Positions 1 to 8,898 of a stretch of DNA of 64,000 bases are shown one piece after another. The notes beneath the pieces were generated by a model. The model was not told where the DNA came from. It worked only from the letters and a program-made list of their open reading frames with translations, and did no database searches. A program made the position numbers and the translations under genes. The stretch lies in contig JAFLCL010000005.1 in assembly GCA_017303575.1 (NCBI GenBank), positions 25,564 through 89,563 of the forward strand, in the 5' to 3' direction. The stretch is from Deltaproteobacteria bacterium. Lineage in GTDB: Bacteria; Myxococcota_A; Polyangia; Polyangiales; Sandaracinaceae. Numbering within the stretch: the stretch's first letter is position 1; every line of letters begins with the position of its first letter.

Positions 1-396
1 GTGCTCTTCACGATCGGCGACGGCGTCGACACCACCGAGGACCTCGACGTCGTGATGCCCGACGACGCGTTCGATCCGCAGTGCATCGCGACGGCGGGTC
101 CGGTGACGGTGCCAGTCGACACCGAGCTCACCATCACGCCCGTACCCGGCATCGACTGGACCGAGGAGTTCCCGATCTTCGACTTCTCGGGGACTGTCCG
201 CATCGGACGCGAGAACGAGTACTACTCGTTCTACGCGACGGGCGGCGCGATCGCCGACGAGACCACGCGCCCGCCCGATCGAGAGACCACCTGGAGGACC
301 CCCGAAGAGGCTGGAACCGTGCGCCTGTGGCTGATCGTGCGCGATGGGCACCTCGGCGCGCGCGGTTGCTGGCTCGACGCGATCGTGACCCCCTGA
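1..396 (+). CDS. Hypothetical protein, C-terminal part only
   Basis: An open frame runs from the first base of the window to a TGA at 394-396, so the real start very probably lies upstream and only the last ~131 residues are seen. The visible part is acidic and beta-strand-like, with aromatic-rich stretches (NEYYSFYATGG) and a close ...WLIVRDGHLGARGCW... It resembles the Ig-like or carbohydrate-binding ends of secreted myxobacterial proteins, but I cannot place it in a family. A lipoprotein gene with its own ribosome binding site follows 25 bp later on the same strand. Confidence 0.6.
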   Translation: MLFTIGDGVDTTEDLDVVMPDDAFDPQCIATAGPVTVPVDTELTITPVPGIDWTEEFPIFDFSGTVRIGRENEYYSFYATGGAIADETTRPPDRETTWRTPEEAGTVRLWLIVRDGHLGARGCWLDAIVTP

Positions 397-421
397 TTCG
401 TGCGCTCCTGAGGAGACATCG

Positions 422-1078
422 ATGCTGTACCCCCTTCTACGCCTCTCACTCTCGTGTTCTCTGCTCGCGAGCCTGGGTGCTTGTGACGAGTCGAGGCCGC
501 CGCCCGGAGAGACCGACGCGGCGGTCGTCGTCGATCCGCCCGATGCCTACGTCGTCCCGACGGACGACGCGTACGTCGGACCGCCCGATGCGTTCGATCC
601 GGGCGCAGGCGAGACCGGTCGCATGATCGGCATGACGGAGGCGCACAACCGCTTTCGCGCGATGGCCGACACCGACGTGCCGATTCCCGCGCTCGTCTGG
701 GACACCGACCTGGCGGCCGTCGCGCAAGCTTACTCGGAGGAGCTCGCGAGGAGCGGCTGCGGGCTCACCCACTCGAGCAATGGCTATGGCGAGAACCTCT
801 ACTGGCAACGGGGCCTGAGCCCGGACGCGGCAGAGGTCGTCGCGGGCTGGCACGCAGAGATCGCCTGCTACGACTTCGGCACGTTCATGGGCAGCGACTC
901 CTGCGACATGGCGTGTACCTCGGCCATGAACGCGAGCGGCTGCGGCCACTACACACAGGTCGTCTGGCGCACCACGCGCCGCCTCGGCTGCGGCGTGGCC
1001 ACCTGCTCGAGCGGCGCCGAGATCTGGACCTGCAACTACGACCCTCCGGGCAACTACCTCGGTCGCGAGCCCTACTGA
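422..1078 (+). CDS. CAP/SCP (PR-1-like) domain lipoprotein
   Basis: Predicted secreted lipoprotein of 218 aa. A short signal peptide ends in a lipobox (Leu18-Gly-Ala-Cys21). A low-complexity Asp/Pro/Val linker (about residues 22-63) leads into one CAP domain to the C-terminus. CAP signatures are clear: EAHNRFRA near the domain start, GENLYW, then GCGHYTQVVWRTTRRLGCG and the terminal CNYDPPGNYLG. The usual CAP cavity His/Glu residues are represented by His in GHYTQ and Glu in GENL. Six or more Cys in the domain suggest disulfides, fitting an exported protein. Bacterial CAP proteins have been linked to lipid or peptidoglycan interactions; the substrate here is unknown. The ATG at 422 follows a GAGGAG motif. 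The gene converges on the channel gene at 1097 with only 18 bp between stops. Confidence 0.92.
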   Translation: MLYPLLRLSLSCSLLASLGACDESRPPPGETDAAVVVDPPDAYVVPTDDAYVGPPDAFDPGAGETGRMIGMTEAHNRFRAMADTDVPIPALVWDTDLAAVAQAYSEELARSGCGLTHSSNGYGENLYWQRGLSPDAAEVVAGWHAEIACYDFGTFMGSDSCDMACTSAMNASGCGHYTQVVWRTTRRLGCGVATCSSGAEIWTCNYDPPGNYLGREPY

Positions 1079-1096
1079 CGACGCTCGCGCCGCGCG

Positions 1097-2164
1097 TCAG
1101 CGGGTGAGGATCAGGGCGGCGACGACACACACGAACGCGGGCGCCATGGCGACGCGCGCACCGAAGTCGACCTTCGTCGCGAGCTCTTGGCGTCGGTGGC
1201 GCACGAAGAACCCGATCGCGCACGACTCCACGAGCGCGAGGAAGATGAACAAGATCCCCGCGAGGTGGACCTTGTCGGACAGCGTCATGTACGGAATGTC
1301 CGGCAGGTTGTTGGCGACGACCGAGTGCGAGGTCACCGCGCCGAACATGCCCGCGACGCCGACGCCCACGCGCGCGTCGAGCACGTCGGGATGCATGAAG
1401 AACCCGAGGAACGCGATGAAGACCGAGATGAACAGCGTGAGGAACGTCTTGAAGAACGTGGTCGAGACGTCGTGGTGGAGGCGGATCCTCATGCGGAACC
1501 GGGGAAACGTACTGACCTCCTCGGGGTCGACGCCCGGCATGCCGAAGTTCGTCGCATAGCGCGTCTCGACGACGTCGAAGGTCGGTCGATCCACCAGCCA
1601 GCCGGAGATCGGAGGGCTCTCGACGTGGCGCACCGAGTCCTCGTCCACAGCGAAGAGCACGCTCGCGCTGCCCTCCTCCGCGTGCTCGAGCGCGAGCATG
1701 ATCTCGTGCTCGTCGAACGGGAACGCATGGAAGTCCGTGTCGACGAGCACACGCGCGCTCGACCGATAATAGGCATAACGCTCGCCGTCCTCTTCCTGGA
1801 GGTACTCGCTCTCTCGTGAGAGCAGCGTGCCGTTCATCACCTCGTAAGCCGTACCGTCCGCCGGGCCCCGCCAGCGCGACCACACGTAGTAGGTCAGGGT
1901 CGCTGTGCCGGTGCGCATGTCGAGATCCGAGACGCGGAGCGGGAAGACGCCGAAGTAGATCGTCGTCGGTGCGCTCGGCGCGTCCTCGGTAGCCTCGGGA
2001 CCTTCCGTCGTCTCCTCGGCAGCAGGCGCGGTCACACCTGCGTCGACGTCGAGCACCGCCGCACCTGCGTCGTCGGTCTCTTGCGCGCGCACCACGGAAG
2101 GACGCACCGCCAGAGGCGCACAGAGCACCAGACAGGACGAGAGCACGAGACCGAGGCTCGACAC
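1097..2164 (-). CDS. Pentameric ligand-gated ion channel homologue (pLGIC)
   Basis: About 355 aa with pLGIC architecture: N-terminal signal peptide (cleavage near residue 27), acidic linker, extracellular beta-sandwich and four C-terminal membrane helices. The beta-sandwich carries the family's Pro-loop motif, read here as DFHAFPFDEHEIMLALEH, the prokaryotic counterpart of the Cys-loop without the cysteines. Helix M1 (FFKTFLTLFISVFIAFLGFF), M2 (GVGVAGMFGAVTSHSVVANN), an M2-M3 loop LPDIPYMTLSDK, M3 and M4 are all visible. The M2-M3 loop resembles the LPxxxYMT segment of prokaryotic channels such as GLIC. Start choice: GTG at 2164 immediately precedes the signal peptide; the nearby ATG is out of frame and no strong Shine-Dalgarno is seen. 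It lies 68 bp downstream of two acyl-CoA dehydrogenase genes on the same strand. Ligand and ion selectivity cannot be read from sequence. Confidence 0.85.
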   Translation of the reverse strand: MSSLGLVLSSCLVLCAPLAVRPSVVRAQETDDAGAAVLDVDAGVTAPAAEETTEGPEATEDAPSAPTTIYFGVFPLRVSDLDMRTGTATLTYYVWSRWRGPADGTAYEVMNGTLLSRESEYLQEEDGERYAYYRSSARVLVDTDFHAFPFDEHEIMLALEHAEEGSASVLFAVDEDSVRHVESPPISGWLVDRPTFDVVETRYATNFGMPGVDPEEVSTFPRFRMRIRLHHDVSTTFFKTFLTLFISVFIAFLGFFMHPDVLDARVGVGVAGMFGAVTSHSVVANNLPDIPYMTLSDKVHLAGILFIFLALVESCAIGFFVRHRRQELATKVDFGARVAMAPAFVCVVAALILTR

Positions 2165-2232
2165 GCGTCGGCATCGGGGACCGACGAATGCCCGGCCAGC
2201 TCTCGTCCCTCCCGCCTCTCGATACGTTCGGC

Positions 2233-3393
2233 TCAGGCGCCCTCGAAGCCCGGCAGGCTCGCGTAGCGGCTCAGGTGGTGCTCTTCGTCGCCGAAGAGCG
2301 CGTTCAAGACGCTCATGCGCTTGAAGTAGAGACCAACGTCGTGCTCGTCGGTGATGCCGATTCCGCCGTGCAGCTGGATGGCGCTCTCGACGACGCGCTT
2401 GCCGCCGGCCGCGAGCTGCGCCTTGGCGATCGACACCGCGCGACGTCGCTCGTTCACGTCGGAGTCGTCTGCCTTCATGCCCGCAAGCATGGCGGTGGAC
2501 TTGAGCAGCTCCGTCTCGACGAACATGTCGACGGCGCGGTGCTGGAGCGCCTGGAACGAGCCGATCGCGACGTTGAATTGCTTGCGGACCTGGAGGTAAT
2601 TGACCGTCATCCAGAGCACGGTGCTGGCGATGCCATGCCCCTCTGCGCAGGCGCCGGCCGCCGCGAGATCCAGCGCGTGCTCGATCGCAGGCAGACCCGT
2701 GCCCTCGGTGCCGAGGAGATCCTCGCTGCCGAGCACCACGTTCGAGAGGCGCACGCGCGCCGCACGCTGACCGTCCATCGTCTTGGCGCTCTCGATCGCG
2801 ACGCCCTTGGCGTTGCTGGGCACGGAGAACAGCGAGATGCCCGCCTCGGTCCTCGCCGACACGATCAACGTCTCTGCGGCATGACCGTTGAGGGCCCAGA
2901 CCTTCTCGCCGGAGAGGAGCCAAGTGCCACCCTCCTTCTTGGCCGTCGTCGAGACGTGGCCCGCGTCGTAGCGCCCGTCCTTCTCGGCCCACGCGAGCGC
3001 GAGGCTCGTCTTGCCCTCGATCATCGGGCCGAGGATCTTCTTCTGCTGCTCGACCGACGCACCCTTCAGCACCGCGCCGCCCGCCAGCACGACGGACGCC
3101 AGAATCGGCTCGGGCACGAGCGTCTTGCCCAGCTCTTCGAGCACGAGTGTCATGTCGAAGAACGAGAGGCCGAGACCGCCGACGCTCTCCGGATAGAAGA
3201 GCCCGAGCCAGCCGAGGTCGGCCATCTGCTTCCACACGCTCGGCTCCCAGCACCGATCGTGACTGACCACCTCGCCGCCGTGGCCGCCGCCGTGCGATCG
3301 CAGCTTGCGGAAGCGAGTGACGGGCGAGCTCTTGGTGAACTGCGCCGCGGAGTCCTTGAGGAGCTTCTGATCGTCGTTCAGCTCGAAATCCAT
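2233..3393 (-). CDS. Acyl-CoA dehydrogenase, likely partner subunit
   Basis: 386-aa flavoprotein-family acyl-CoA dehydrogenase. The N-terminus (MDFELNDDQKLLKDSAAQF) is the typical helical domain. The mid beta-domain contains KVWALNGHAAETLIVSAR, and the C-terminal four-helix domain ends with QLHGGIGITDEHDVGLYFKR. That last motif is characteristic of the subunit type that pairs with a second acyl-CoA dehydrogenase in alpha2beta2 enzymes (FadE28/FadE29-like). The upstream gene 10 bp away encodes the other type with a YGGSNEIQRN motif, so the two probably form a heteromer. The physiological acyl-CoA is not predictable. Start ATG at 3393. Confidence 0.9.
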   Translation of the reverse strand: MDFELNDDQKLLKDSAAQFTKSSPVTRFRKLRSHGGGHGGEVVSHDRCWEPSVWKQMADLGWLGLFYPESVGGLGLSFFDMTLVLEELGKTLVPEPILASVVLAGGAVLKGASVEQQKKILGPMIEGKTSLALAWAEKDGRYDAGHVSTTAKKEGGTWLLSGEKVWALNGHAAETLIVSARTEAGISLFSVPSNAKGVAIESAKTMDGQRAARVRLSNVVLGSEDLLGTEGTGLPAIEHALDLAAAGACAEGHGIASTVLWMTVNYLQVRKQFNVAIGSFQALQHRAVDMFVETELLKSTAMLAGMKADDSDVNERRRAVSIAKAQLAAGGKRVVESAIQLHGGIGITDEHDVGLYFKRMSVLNALFGDEEHHLSRYASLPGFEGA

Positions 3394-3403
3394 GTCTGTC
3401 TCC

Positions 3404-4585
3404 TCAACCCGGCAATCCCAAGATCATTTTCGCGATGACGTTGCGCTGGATCTCGTTCGATCCGCCGTAGATCGTCGTCGCACGGAGGTAGTTGAAGCTC
3501 GAGGCGACCCACTGCTCGCCCGCGGGGACGATGTCGGTCTCGTTGAACCACGCGAGCGAATTCTGCCCCATGACCTCCATCGCGAGCTCGAGGCACTGCT
3601 GCTGGATCTCGGAGCCGCGGATCTTGAGGATCGAGCTCTCGGGCCCTGGCGCGTGACCGAGCTGGGCGCCGGCGAGCGCGCGGTAGTTCTGCACGCGCAG
3701 CGCCTCGAGCTTGATCTCGAGGCGCGCGATCTTCGTGCGGAAGCTGCCGTCCTCGAGGAGCGGCTTACCATTCAGGATCGTGTGGCTCGCGATGCGCTTC
3801 ACGCGAAGGAGCGCGCGCGTCGACTGCCCGACGGCGCCGATCATCGTGCGCTCGTGACCGAGCAGCGCCTTGGCCATGCCCCAGCCGCCGTTGACCGGAC
3901 CGACGACGTTCTCCTTCGGGACGACAGCGTTCTCGAACCAGGTGTCGCAGAACGCCGGCGTGTGACCGGTGGTCAGCATCGGCACCGCGCGCACACCCGG
4001 CGTCTTCATGTCGATCAGCAGGAACGAGATGCCCGCCTGCTTCTTCGCGCTCGAGTCGGTGCGCACGAGGCAGAAGATCCAGTCCGCGTACTGCGCGTAC
4101 GTCGTCCAGGTCTTCTGTCCGTTCACGACGAAGTTCCCGTTGCCGTCGTCGACCGCTGTCGTCCGCAGCGACGCGAGATCGGAGCCGGCGTCGGGCTCGG
4201 AATAGCCCTGACACCACTTCTCTTCACCGCTGAGGATCTTCGGCAGGAAGCGCTGCTTCTGCGCGTCGTTGCCGAACTGGATGATCAGCGGGCCGACCAT
4301 CGACAAGCCGAAGGGCGACAGCAGCGGGGTGCCGCTCTTCTCGAGCTCCTCTCCGAAGAGGAAGCGCTGCGCCGCGTCCCAGCCGGGACCGCCGAGCTCC
4401 TTCGGCCAGTGCGGCGCCACCCAGCCCTTTCGGTAGAGGACCTTGTGCCAGTCCATCACCTCGTCCATCTCGAAGTGACCATCGACCTCGGCCTTGGCCT
4501 TGATGTGCGGGGGCACTTCCGTCTTGAGGAATTCGCGCACCTCTCGGCGGAACGCCTCCTGCTCGGGCGTGAACGACAGATCCAT
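3404..4585 (-). CDS. Acyl-CoA dehydrogenase
   Basis: 393-aa acyl-CoA dehydrogenase. N-terminal MDLSFTPEQEAFRREVREF is typical. The middle domain carries QGYSEPDAGSDLASLRT (flavin/substrate domain) and VNGQKTWTTYAQYAD. The C-terminal domain ends in IYGGSNEIQRNVIAK, the standard FAD-contacting segment. I chose the ATG at 4585 rather than an upstream in-frame ATG at 4657, because GAGGAGCG sits 4-5 bases before it and the upstream residues are low-complexity. It is probably co-transcribed with the second dehydrogenase 10 bp downstream, as in heteromeric FadE28/FadE29-type enzymes. It lies 40 bp from the FHA-sigma54 activator. Confidence 0.94.
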   Translation of the reverse strand: MDLSFTPEQEAFRREVREFLKTEVPPHIKAKAEVDGHFEMDEVMDWHKVLYRKGWVAPHWPKELGGPGWDAAQRFLFGEELEKSGTPLLSPFGLSMVGPLIIQFGNDAQKQRFLPKILSGEEKWCQGYSEPDAGSDLASLRTTAVDDGNGNFVVNGQKTWTTYAQYADWIFCLVRTDSSAKKQAGISFLLIDMKTPGVRAVPMLTTGHTPAFCDTWFENAVVPKENVVGPVNGGWGMAKALLGHERTMIGAVGQSTRALLRVKRIASHTILNGKPLLEDGSFRTKIARLEIKLEALRVQNYRALAGAQLGHAPGPESSILKIRGSEIQQQCLELAMEVMGQNSLAWFNETDIVPAGEQWVASSFNYLRATTIYGGSNEIQRNVIAKMILGLPG

Positions 4586-4625
4586 CGAACGCTCCTCGTC
4601 CTCTTCGCTCGTCGATCGCGAGCGT

Positions 4626-6047
4626 CTACTCGTCGCCCGGGATGTCCCGGACGCCATACTTCTTCGCGAGCTCGCGCAGGTGATAGCGGGTGAGGCCCGC
4701 TGCCTGTGCGCTGCGCGTCACGTTGCCCTCGTGCTTGTCGAGGAGCGCCTTCAAGTACGCAGCCTCGAACACGTCGAGGAGGCGCTGCTTGGCCTCTTTG
4801 AAGGGCAGCGCCTCTTCGACGAATTGCGTCGCCCAGCTCGAGGGGTGCTGTCCGCCCTGCACGATCACGGGCGGCGCCTTCTGCGCGGCGCCGGGCAGCA
4901 CGTCCGCGACGCCGATCTCCATCTCGTCGGCCAGCGCGGCTGCGCGCTCGATCGTGTTCTTGAGCTCGCGGATGTTGCCGGGCCACGGGTGCGCCTCGAG
5001 GCGCTTCATCGCGTCGGGCGTCAGCGTGAAGCGGCGCTTCTCGCCCGGGAACCGACGCTCGGCGACGTCGTCGAGGAAGTGCTGCGCGAGGAGGGGGATG
5101 TCCTCGGGGCGCTGCCGCAGCGGCGGCAGCTCGATCGAGACGACGCTCAGTCGGTAGTAGAGGTCCTCGCGGAACTGGCCCTCGTTCACGCGCGCGCGGA
5201 GATCGCGGTTGGTGGCGGCCACGACGCGCACGTTGACGGGGATCTGCCGATCGCCACCGACGCGCTTGATCTCGCGGTTCTCGAGGACGCGCAGGAGCTT
5301 GGGCTGGAGGGAGAGATCGAGCTCGCCGAGCTCGTCGAGGAAGATCGTGCCGCCGTCGGCCTGCTCGAAGCTGCCGCGGTGACGATCGGTCGCGCCCGTG
5401 AAGGCGCCGCGCTCGTGACCGAAGAGCGTGGACTCGATCAGGTCCTTCGGGATCGCCGAGCAGTCCTGCACCACCATCGACGCGTCCTTGCGACGTGACG
5501 CGCGGTGGATCGCGCGCGCGACGAGCTCCTTGCCGGTGCCCGTCTCGCCGCGGATGAGGATCGTGAGCTCGGTCGGCGCGACCTTCTCGAGCGTCGCGAA
5601 GATCTCGCGCATGCGCACCGAGCGACCGACGAGCTCGAAGAAGCGCTCGCTCTTCGAGAGATCGATGTCGACCGATCCGCTCGCTGGCTCGAAGCGCAGC
5701 TGCGACTGCCCGAGCTTCACGACGGTGCCGGGCTTGACCCACACCTCCTGGATGCGGAGCTCGCCCACGAACGTGCCGTTCGTCGAGCCGAGGTCGCGGA
5801 GGAGGAAGCCCTTCTCCTTGGCCACGAGCTCGACGTGCGTGGTCGAGACGGCCTTGTCGGAGAGGACGAGATCGCAGATCACGCTGCGCCCGATGCTCGT
5901 GCGCTCCTTCTCGATCACGACCTCGCGGCCCTTGTCGGGACCGTCGACGACGAGGATGCGCGCCTTCTTGAGGCGACGCTTGGTCGCCTGGTTGTCGACG
6001 AAGATCGTCGTCAGCGCGGGATCGTTGCCACTCGGATCCTGGCTCAC
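4626..6047 (-). CDS. FHA-domain sigma54-dependent transcriptional activator
   Basis: 473-aa bacterial enhancer-binding protein. An N-terminal FHA domain (about residues 45-110; SIGR at 51-54 and GSTNGT at 87-92, the phosphothreonine-binding signatures) replaces the receiver domain. The AAA+ domain has Walker A GETGTGKE (167-174), the sigma54-contacting GAFTGA loop (214-219), Walker [12 protein letters not shown] and the [10 protein letters not shown] segment. A Fis-type helix-turn-helix follows near the C-terminus ([20 protein letters not shown]). Family knowledge: FHA-type activators in myxobacteria are controlled by Ser/Thr kinase phosphorylation, and a Ser/Thr kinase gene sits divergently at 6908. 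Start GTG at 6047 overlaps the TGA of rpe (GTGA), implying translational coupling. Confidence 0.95.
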   Translation of the reverse strand: MSQDPSGNDPALTTIFVDNQATKRRLKKARILVVDGPDKGREVVIEKERTSIGRSVICDLVLSDKAVSTTHVELVAKEKGFLLRDLGSTNGTFVGELRIQEVWVKPGTVVKLGQSQLRFEPASGSVDIDLSKSERFFELVGRSVRMREIFATLEKVAPTELTILIRGETGTGKELVARAIHRASRRKDASMVVQDCSAIPKDLIESTLFGHERGAFTGATDRHRGSFEQADGGTIFLDELGELDLSLQPKLLRVLENREIKRVGGDRQIPVNVRVVAATNRDLRARVNEGQFREDLYYRLSVVSIELPPLRQRPEDIPLLAQHFLDDVAERRFPGEKRRFTLTPDAMKRLEAHPWPGNIRELKNTIERAAALADEMEIGVADVLPGAAQKAPPVIVQGGQHPSSWATQFVEEALPFKEAKQRLLDVFEAAYLKALLDKHEGNVTRSAQAAGLTRYHLRELAKKYGVRDIPGDE

Positions 6048-6742
6048 GCGCGCGCTCCCTCGGTGGCAGCGCCCGCCGCATCGTTCCGGATCGCTTGGAT
6101 CGCACGGCCGTACTCGCCGCCGGTGAACACGGCGTTGCCCGCCACGAGCGCGTCGGCGCCCGCCTCGCACACGGTGCGCGCCGTCCCGACCTTGATCCCG
6201 CCGTCGACCTCGAGATCGATCTCGCGTCCTTCGGCGTCGATCATCTGCCGAAGCCGCGCGATCTTCGGCACCACCTCGGGGAGGAAGGACTGCCCACCGA
6301 AGCCGGGGTTCACGCTCATCACGAGCACGAGATCGACCAGCGACATCACGTAACGCAGCGCCTCTTCGCTCGTCGCGGGGTTGAGCGAGACGCCAGCCTT
6401 CTTGCCGCGAAGTCGGATCGCCTGGAGCGTGCGATGCAGGTGCGTCGTCGCCTCCGCGTGGACGGTGATGATGTCCGCCCCGGCATCGGCGAACGCATCC
6501 ACGTAGCGCTCGGGCTCGATGATCATGAGGTGCACGTCGAGCGGCTTCTGCGTGACCCTGCGGAGCGCCGCGACGACCGGGGGGCCGATCGTGAGGTTCG
6601 GGACGTAGCGGCCGTCCATGACGTCGACGTGGATCCAGTCGGCGCCCGCGGCCTCGACGGCTCGCACCTCGTCGCCGAGGCGCGCGAAGTCTGCGGAGAG
6701 GATGGAGGGCGCGATGCGGATCGGCCGAGGAGAGCGGGGCAC
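6044..6742 (-). CDS. rpe: Ribulose-phosphate 3-epimerase
   Basis: About 232 aa. It interconverts ribulose 5-phosphate and xylulose 5-phosphate in the pentose phosphate pathway. TIM-barrel signatures are intact: [60 protein letters not shown] and the phosphate-binding [12 protein letters not shown]. The metal-ligating His/Asp residues lie in HVDVMD and DVHLM. I chose GTG at 6742 because it gives the usual short lead before [10 protein letters not shown]; an ATG at 6772 would add ten residues and cannot be excluded. The stop overlaps the start of the downstream sigma54 activator by four bases. Confidence 0.93.
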   Translation of the reverse strand: MPRSPRPIRIAPSILSADFARLGDEVRAVEAAGADWIHVDVMDGRYVPNLTIGPPVVAALRRVTQKPLDVHLMIIEPERYVDAFADAGADIITVHAEATTHLHRTLQAIRLRGKKAGVSLNPATSEEALRYVMSLVDLVLVMSVNPGFGGQSFLPEVVPKIARLRQMIDAEGREIDLEVDGGIKVGTARTVCEAGADALVAGNAVFTGGEYGRAIQAIRNDAAGAATEGARA

Positions 6743-6841
6743 GAAGGCATCTCGCCACGCCGCCGAGCACATCGTCAAGCGTCCGCACGACGACGGCTCG
6801 GCCCTGCGAAAACGGGCGGTCTCCGAGGACGCGTTCGTTTG

Positions 6842-6870
6842 TTGCCGTGATCGCGCGGAATTCCTAGAAT
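6842..6870 (+). promoter_or_regulatory. Putative housekeeping promoter of the Ser/Thr kinase gene
   Basis: TTGCCG at 6842-6847 and TAGAAT at 6865-6870 are spaced by exactly 17 bp and match the sigma70 -35 and -10 consensus at 4/6 and 5/6 positions. The predicted start of transcription is near 6877, about 30 bases before the kinase ATG. Read by eye, not tested. Confidence 0.5.
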
Positions 6871-6907
6871 CGCGGTCCCTGCCTCCCGCGGAAGCGAACC
6901 CAACGAA

Positions 6908-8380
6908 ATGGCCGTCGAACAGCGATACCGTGTGACCGAGCGCCTCGAAGCAGGCGGCATGGCCGAGGTGTTCCGCGGCGAAGCCATGTCGGTGCAGGGC
7001 TTCAAGAAGCAGGTCGCGATCAAGCGCGTCCTGCCGCACCTCGCGCAGAACAAGAACTTCATCTCGATGTTCCTCGACGAAGCGCGCCTCGGCGCGCGCC
7101 TCGCGCACGCGAACATCGTGACCGTCTTCGACATCGGCGCCGCGGACAACACGTTCTTCATCGTCATGGAGTTCGTCGACGGCTGTAACCTGAAGGCCAT
7201 CATCGAGGAGCACCGGCAGCAGGGGCGCCGCATCCCGGTGAAGGACGCCGTCTACATCTCGATCGAGGCGTGCAAGGGCCTGTCGTTCGCGCACGAGGTG
7301 CAGGACGACGACAACAACGACCTCCACATCGTCCATCGCGACATCTCGCCGCCGAACATCCTCATCTCCAAGCGCGGCGAGGTGAAGGTCACGGACTTCG
7401 GCCTCGCGAAGGCCACGACGCAGCTCGAGAAGACCGACCCCGGCGTGGTGAAGGGCAAGTTCAGCTACCTCTCGCCCGAGGCCGCGCTCGGCGAGCCCGT
7501 CGACGCGCGTACCGACGTGTACGCGCTCGGCATCGTGCTGTGGGAGATGCTCGCGGGCCGCCGCCTCTACCTGGGCGAGACCGACTACGCGACGGTGAAG
7601 CTCGTCCAGCAGTCGAACGTGCCGAGCCTCTCGCGCATCAACCCCGAGGTCGACGCCGAGCTCGAGCGCGTGATCGGGAAGTCGCTCGAGAAGGACGTCG
7701 AGAAGCGCTTCCAGACCGCGCGCGACTTCGGCGATGCGCTCGCGCAGTACCTCTTCTCGCGACAGCAGAAGGTCACGGCGTTCGACGTCGCGAACCTCGT
7801 GAAGTGGGTCGTCGACTCGAAGAAGGCGACGAAGGCGGGGCAGAAGCCCGAGCAGTCGATCATCGATCGCCTCATCCAGGAAGAGCTCCTGCGCTTCACC
7901 TCGCTCGACGACGTCGCACCCACGCCCGACAGCGACAGCGGCGAGAAGGACGGCGCACGTCCACTCGACGGCGGCCTCTTCGAGAACCCCGCCGACTGGT
8001 TCGCCGACGACAAGGACGTGCAGAGCGCTGTCGAGACGAAGGCGCGCGATCAGAACCGCGGCCCTCGCTGGTCCGAGTCGGGCGTGGAGACGCCAGAGGA
8101 CGCAGGCGATCTCTCCGACATGCTCGAGGAGAAGGCCGAGCCCGCGCCTCGCACGAGCGCGCCGGCCCCCGCCGCCGAGCGCGTGTCGGTCCCGCCCGAG
8201 CCCAAGACGAGCGCGCCGGTTGCGACGGCAACCGAGACGAAGCTCAAGACCACGGCGGAGGACGCGAAGGATCGCCCCTCGGAGGCCGGGAAGTCGAACG
8301 CGATGCTGTACGTCGCGATCGCCATCGTCGTGATCGCGGGCGCGGGCGCCGCCGCGTACTTCGGCGGCTTCCTCTCCTGA
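6908..8380 (+). CDS. Eukaryote-like Ser/Thr protein kinase with C-terminal membrane anchor
   Basis: 490-aa Hanks-type kinase. The kinase domain spans about residues 7-275. Visible features are a glycine-rich loop ([10 protein letters not shown]), ATP-anchoring Lys39 (VAIKRV), the catalytic loop HRDISPPNI with Asp145, the metal-binding DFG with Asp163, SYLSPEA as the APE-equivalent, and [13 protein letters not shown]. After it comes a long acidic, Pro/Ala-rich, poorly ordered linker. One hydrophobic segment at the extreme C-terminus (about 466-488) is followed by only two residues. The kinase is therefore predicted to be tail-anchored with its catalytic domain in the cytosol. No PASTA or other sensor domain is present. 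The next gene overlaps its stop (TGATG) and encodes a small membrane protein. An FHA-containing sigma54 activator lies divergently, a possible target (inference). Confidence 0.95.
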   Translation: MAVEQRYRVTERLEAGGMAEVFRGEAMSVQGFKKQVAIKRVLPHLAQNKNFISMFLDEARLGARLAHANIVTVFDIGAADNTFFIVMEFVDGCNLKAIIEEHRQQGRRIPVKDAVYISIEACKGLSFAHEVQDDDNNDLHIVHRDISPPNILISKRGEVKVTDFGLAKATTQLEKTDPGVVKGKFSYLSPEAALGEPVDARTDVYALGIVLWEMLAGRRLYLGETDYATVKLVQQSNVPSLSRINPEVDAELERVIGKSLEKDVEKRFQTARDFGDALAQYLFSRQQKVTAFDVANLVKWVVDSKKATKAGQKPEQSIIDRLIQEELLRFTSLDDVAPTPDSDSGEKDGARPLDGGLFENPADWFADDKDVQSAVETKARDQNRGPRWSESGVETPEDAGDLSDMLEEKAEPAPRTSAPAPAAERVSVPPEPKTSAPVATATETKLKTTAEDAKDRPSEAGKSNAMLYVAIAIVVIAGAGAAAYFGGFLS

Positions 8381-8841
8381 TGAGCGAGCCCGACGCGAGC
8401 CCCGAGTCGGTCGTGCGCTCGGCGGGCTCGGCGTTCCGGTACGTGTTCGGCGGCGGCTTCTTCGGCCTCGGGATCTTCGCGCTCGTGGCGGTCGCGGAGT
8501 ACCAAGCGGAGCCACAGCGTGTGCTCGCGGTCGCCACGCTGGATCGACTGCGCGTGGGTGATCCCACCGCGAGCGCGATGACGCGCGACGATCTCGCCAG
8601 TGCGCTCGCAGGGCTTCCTTCGAGCAGCCGCGAGGGCCTCGAGATCGTGCGCCGTGCGAGCTCGTTCGTGGCGGGCTGGAACACCACCGTCTCGTGGGGC
8701 GAGCGCTGCGTCGAGGTGGATGCCTACGCGCCGTCGGGCCGGACGCGCCTGTACGTGCCCATGCGTGAGGACGCGACCGTCTGGGTGCTCACAGCGATCC
8801 TGACCGAAGAGCCAGACTGGGGTCCCTGCTCGTCCGACTGA
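8380..8841 (+). CDS. Small membrane-anchored protein of unknown function
   Basis: 153 aa, not recognised. One membrane segment lies near residues 20-42 ([19 protein letters not shown]), followed by a soluble domain of about 105 residues with a pair of Cys (GERCVEV and GPCSSD). Its ATG shares a base with the stop of the upstream kinase (TGATG), so the two are almost certainly translated together. A role as partner or modulator of the kinase is an inference from this overlap only. Confidence 0.85.
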   Translation: MSEPDASPESVVRSAGSAFRYVFGGGFFGLGIFALVAVAEYQAEPQRVLAVATLDRLRVGDPTASAMTRDDLASALAGLPSSSREGLEIVRRASSFVAGWNTTVSWGERCVEVDAYAPSGRTRLYVPMREDATVWVLTAILTEEPDWGPCSSD

Positions 8842-8898
8842 TCTCTCGAACGATCGTTGCCGCGCGCGGCGCACGTCGGCATCCTGGGAACGAGGTCC

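Noticed and set aside
1080..1098. GACGC...GCGTC inverted repeat between convergent genes
   Set aside because: Five-base arms with internal mismatches and no T tract; not a convincing bidirectional terminator.
8849..8858. AACGATCGTT palindrome between the kinase operon and the vWA gene
   Set aside because: Only 10 bp and built on CGATCG, which is frequent in this DNA; no supporting context.
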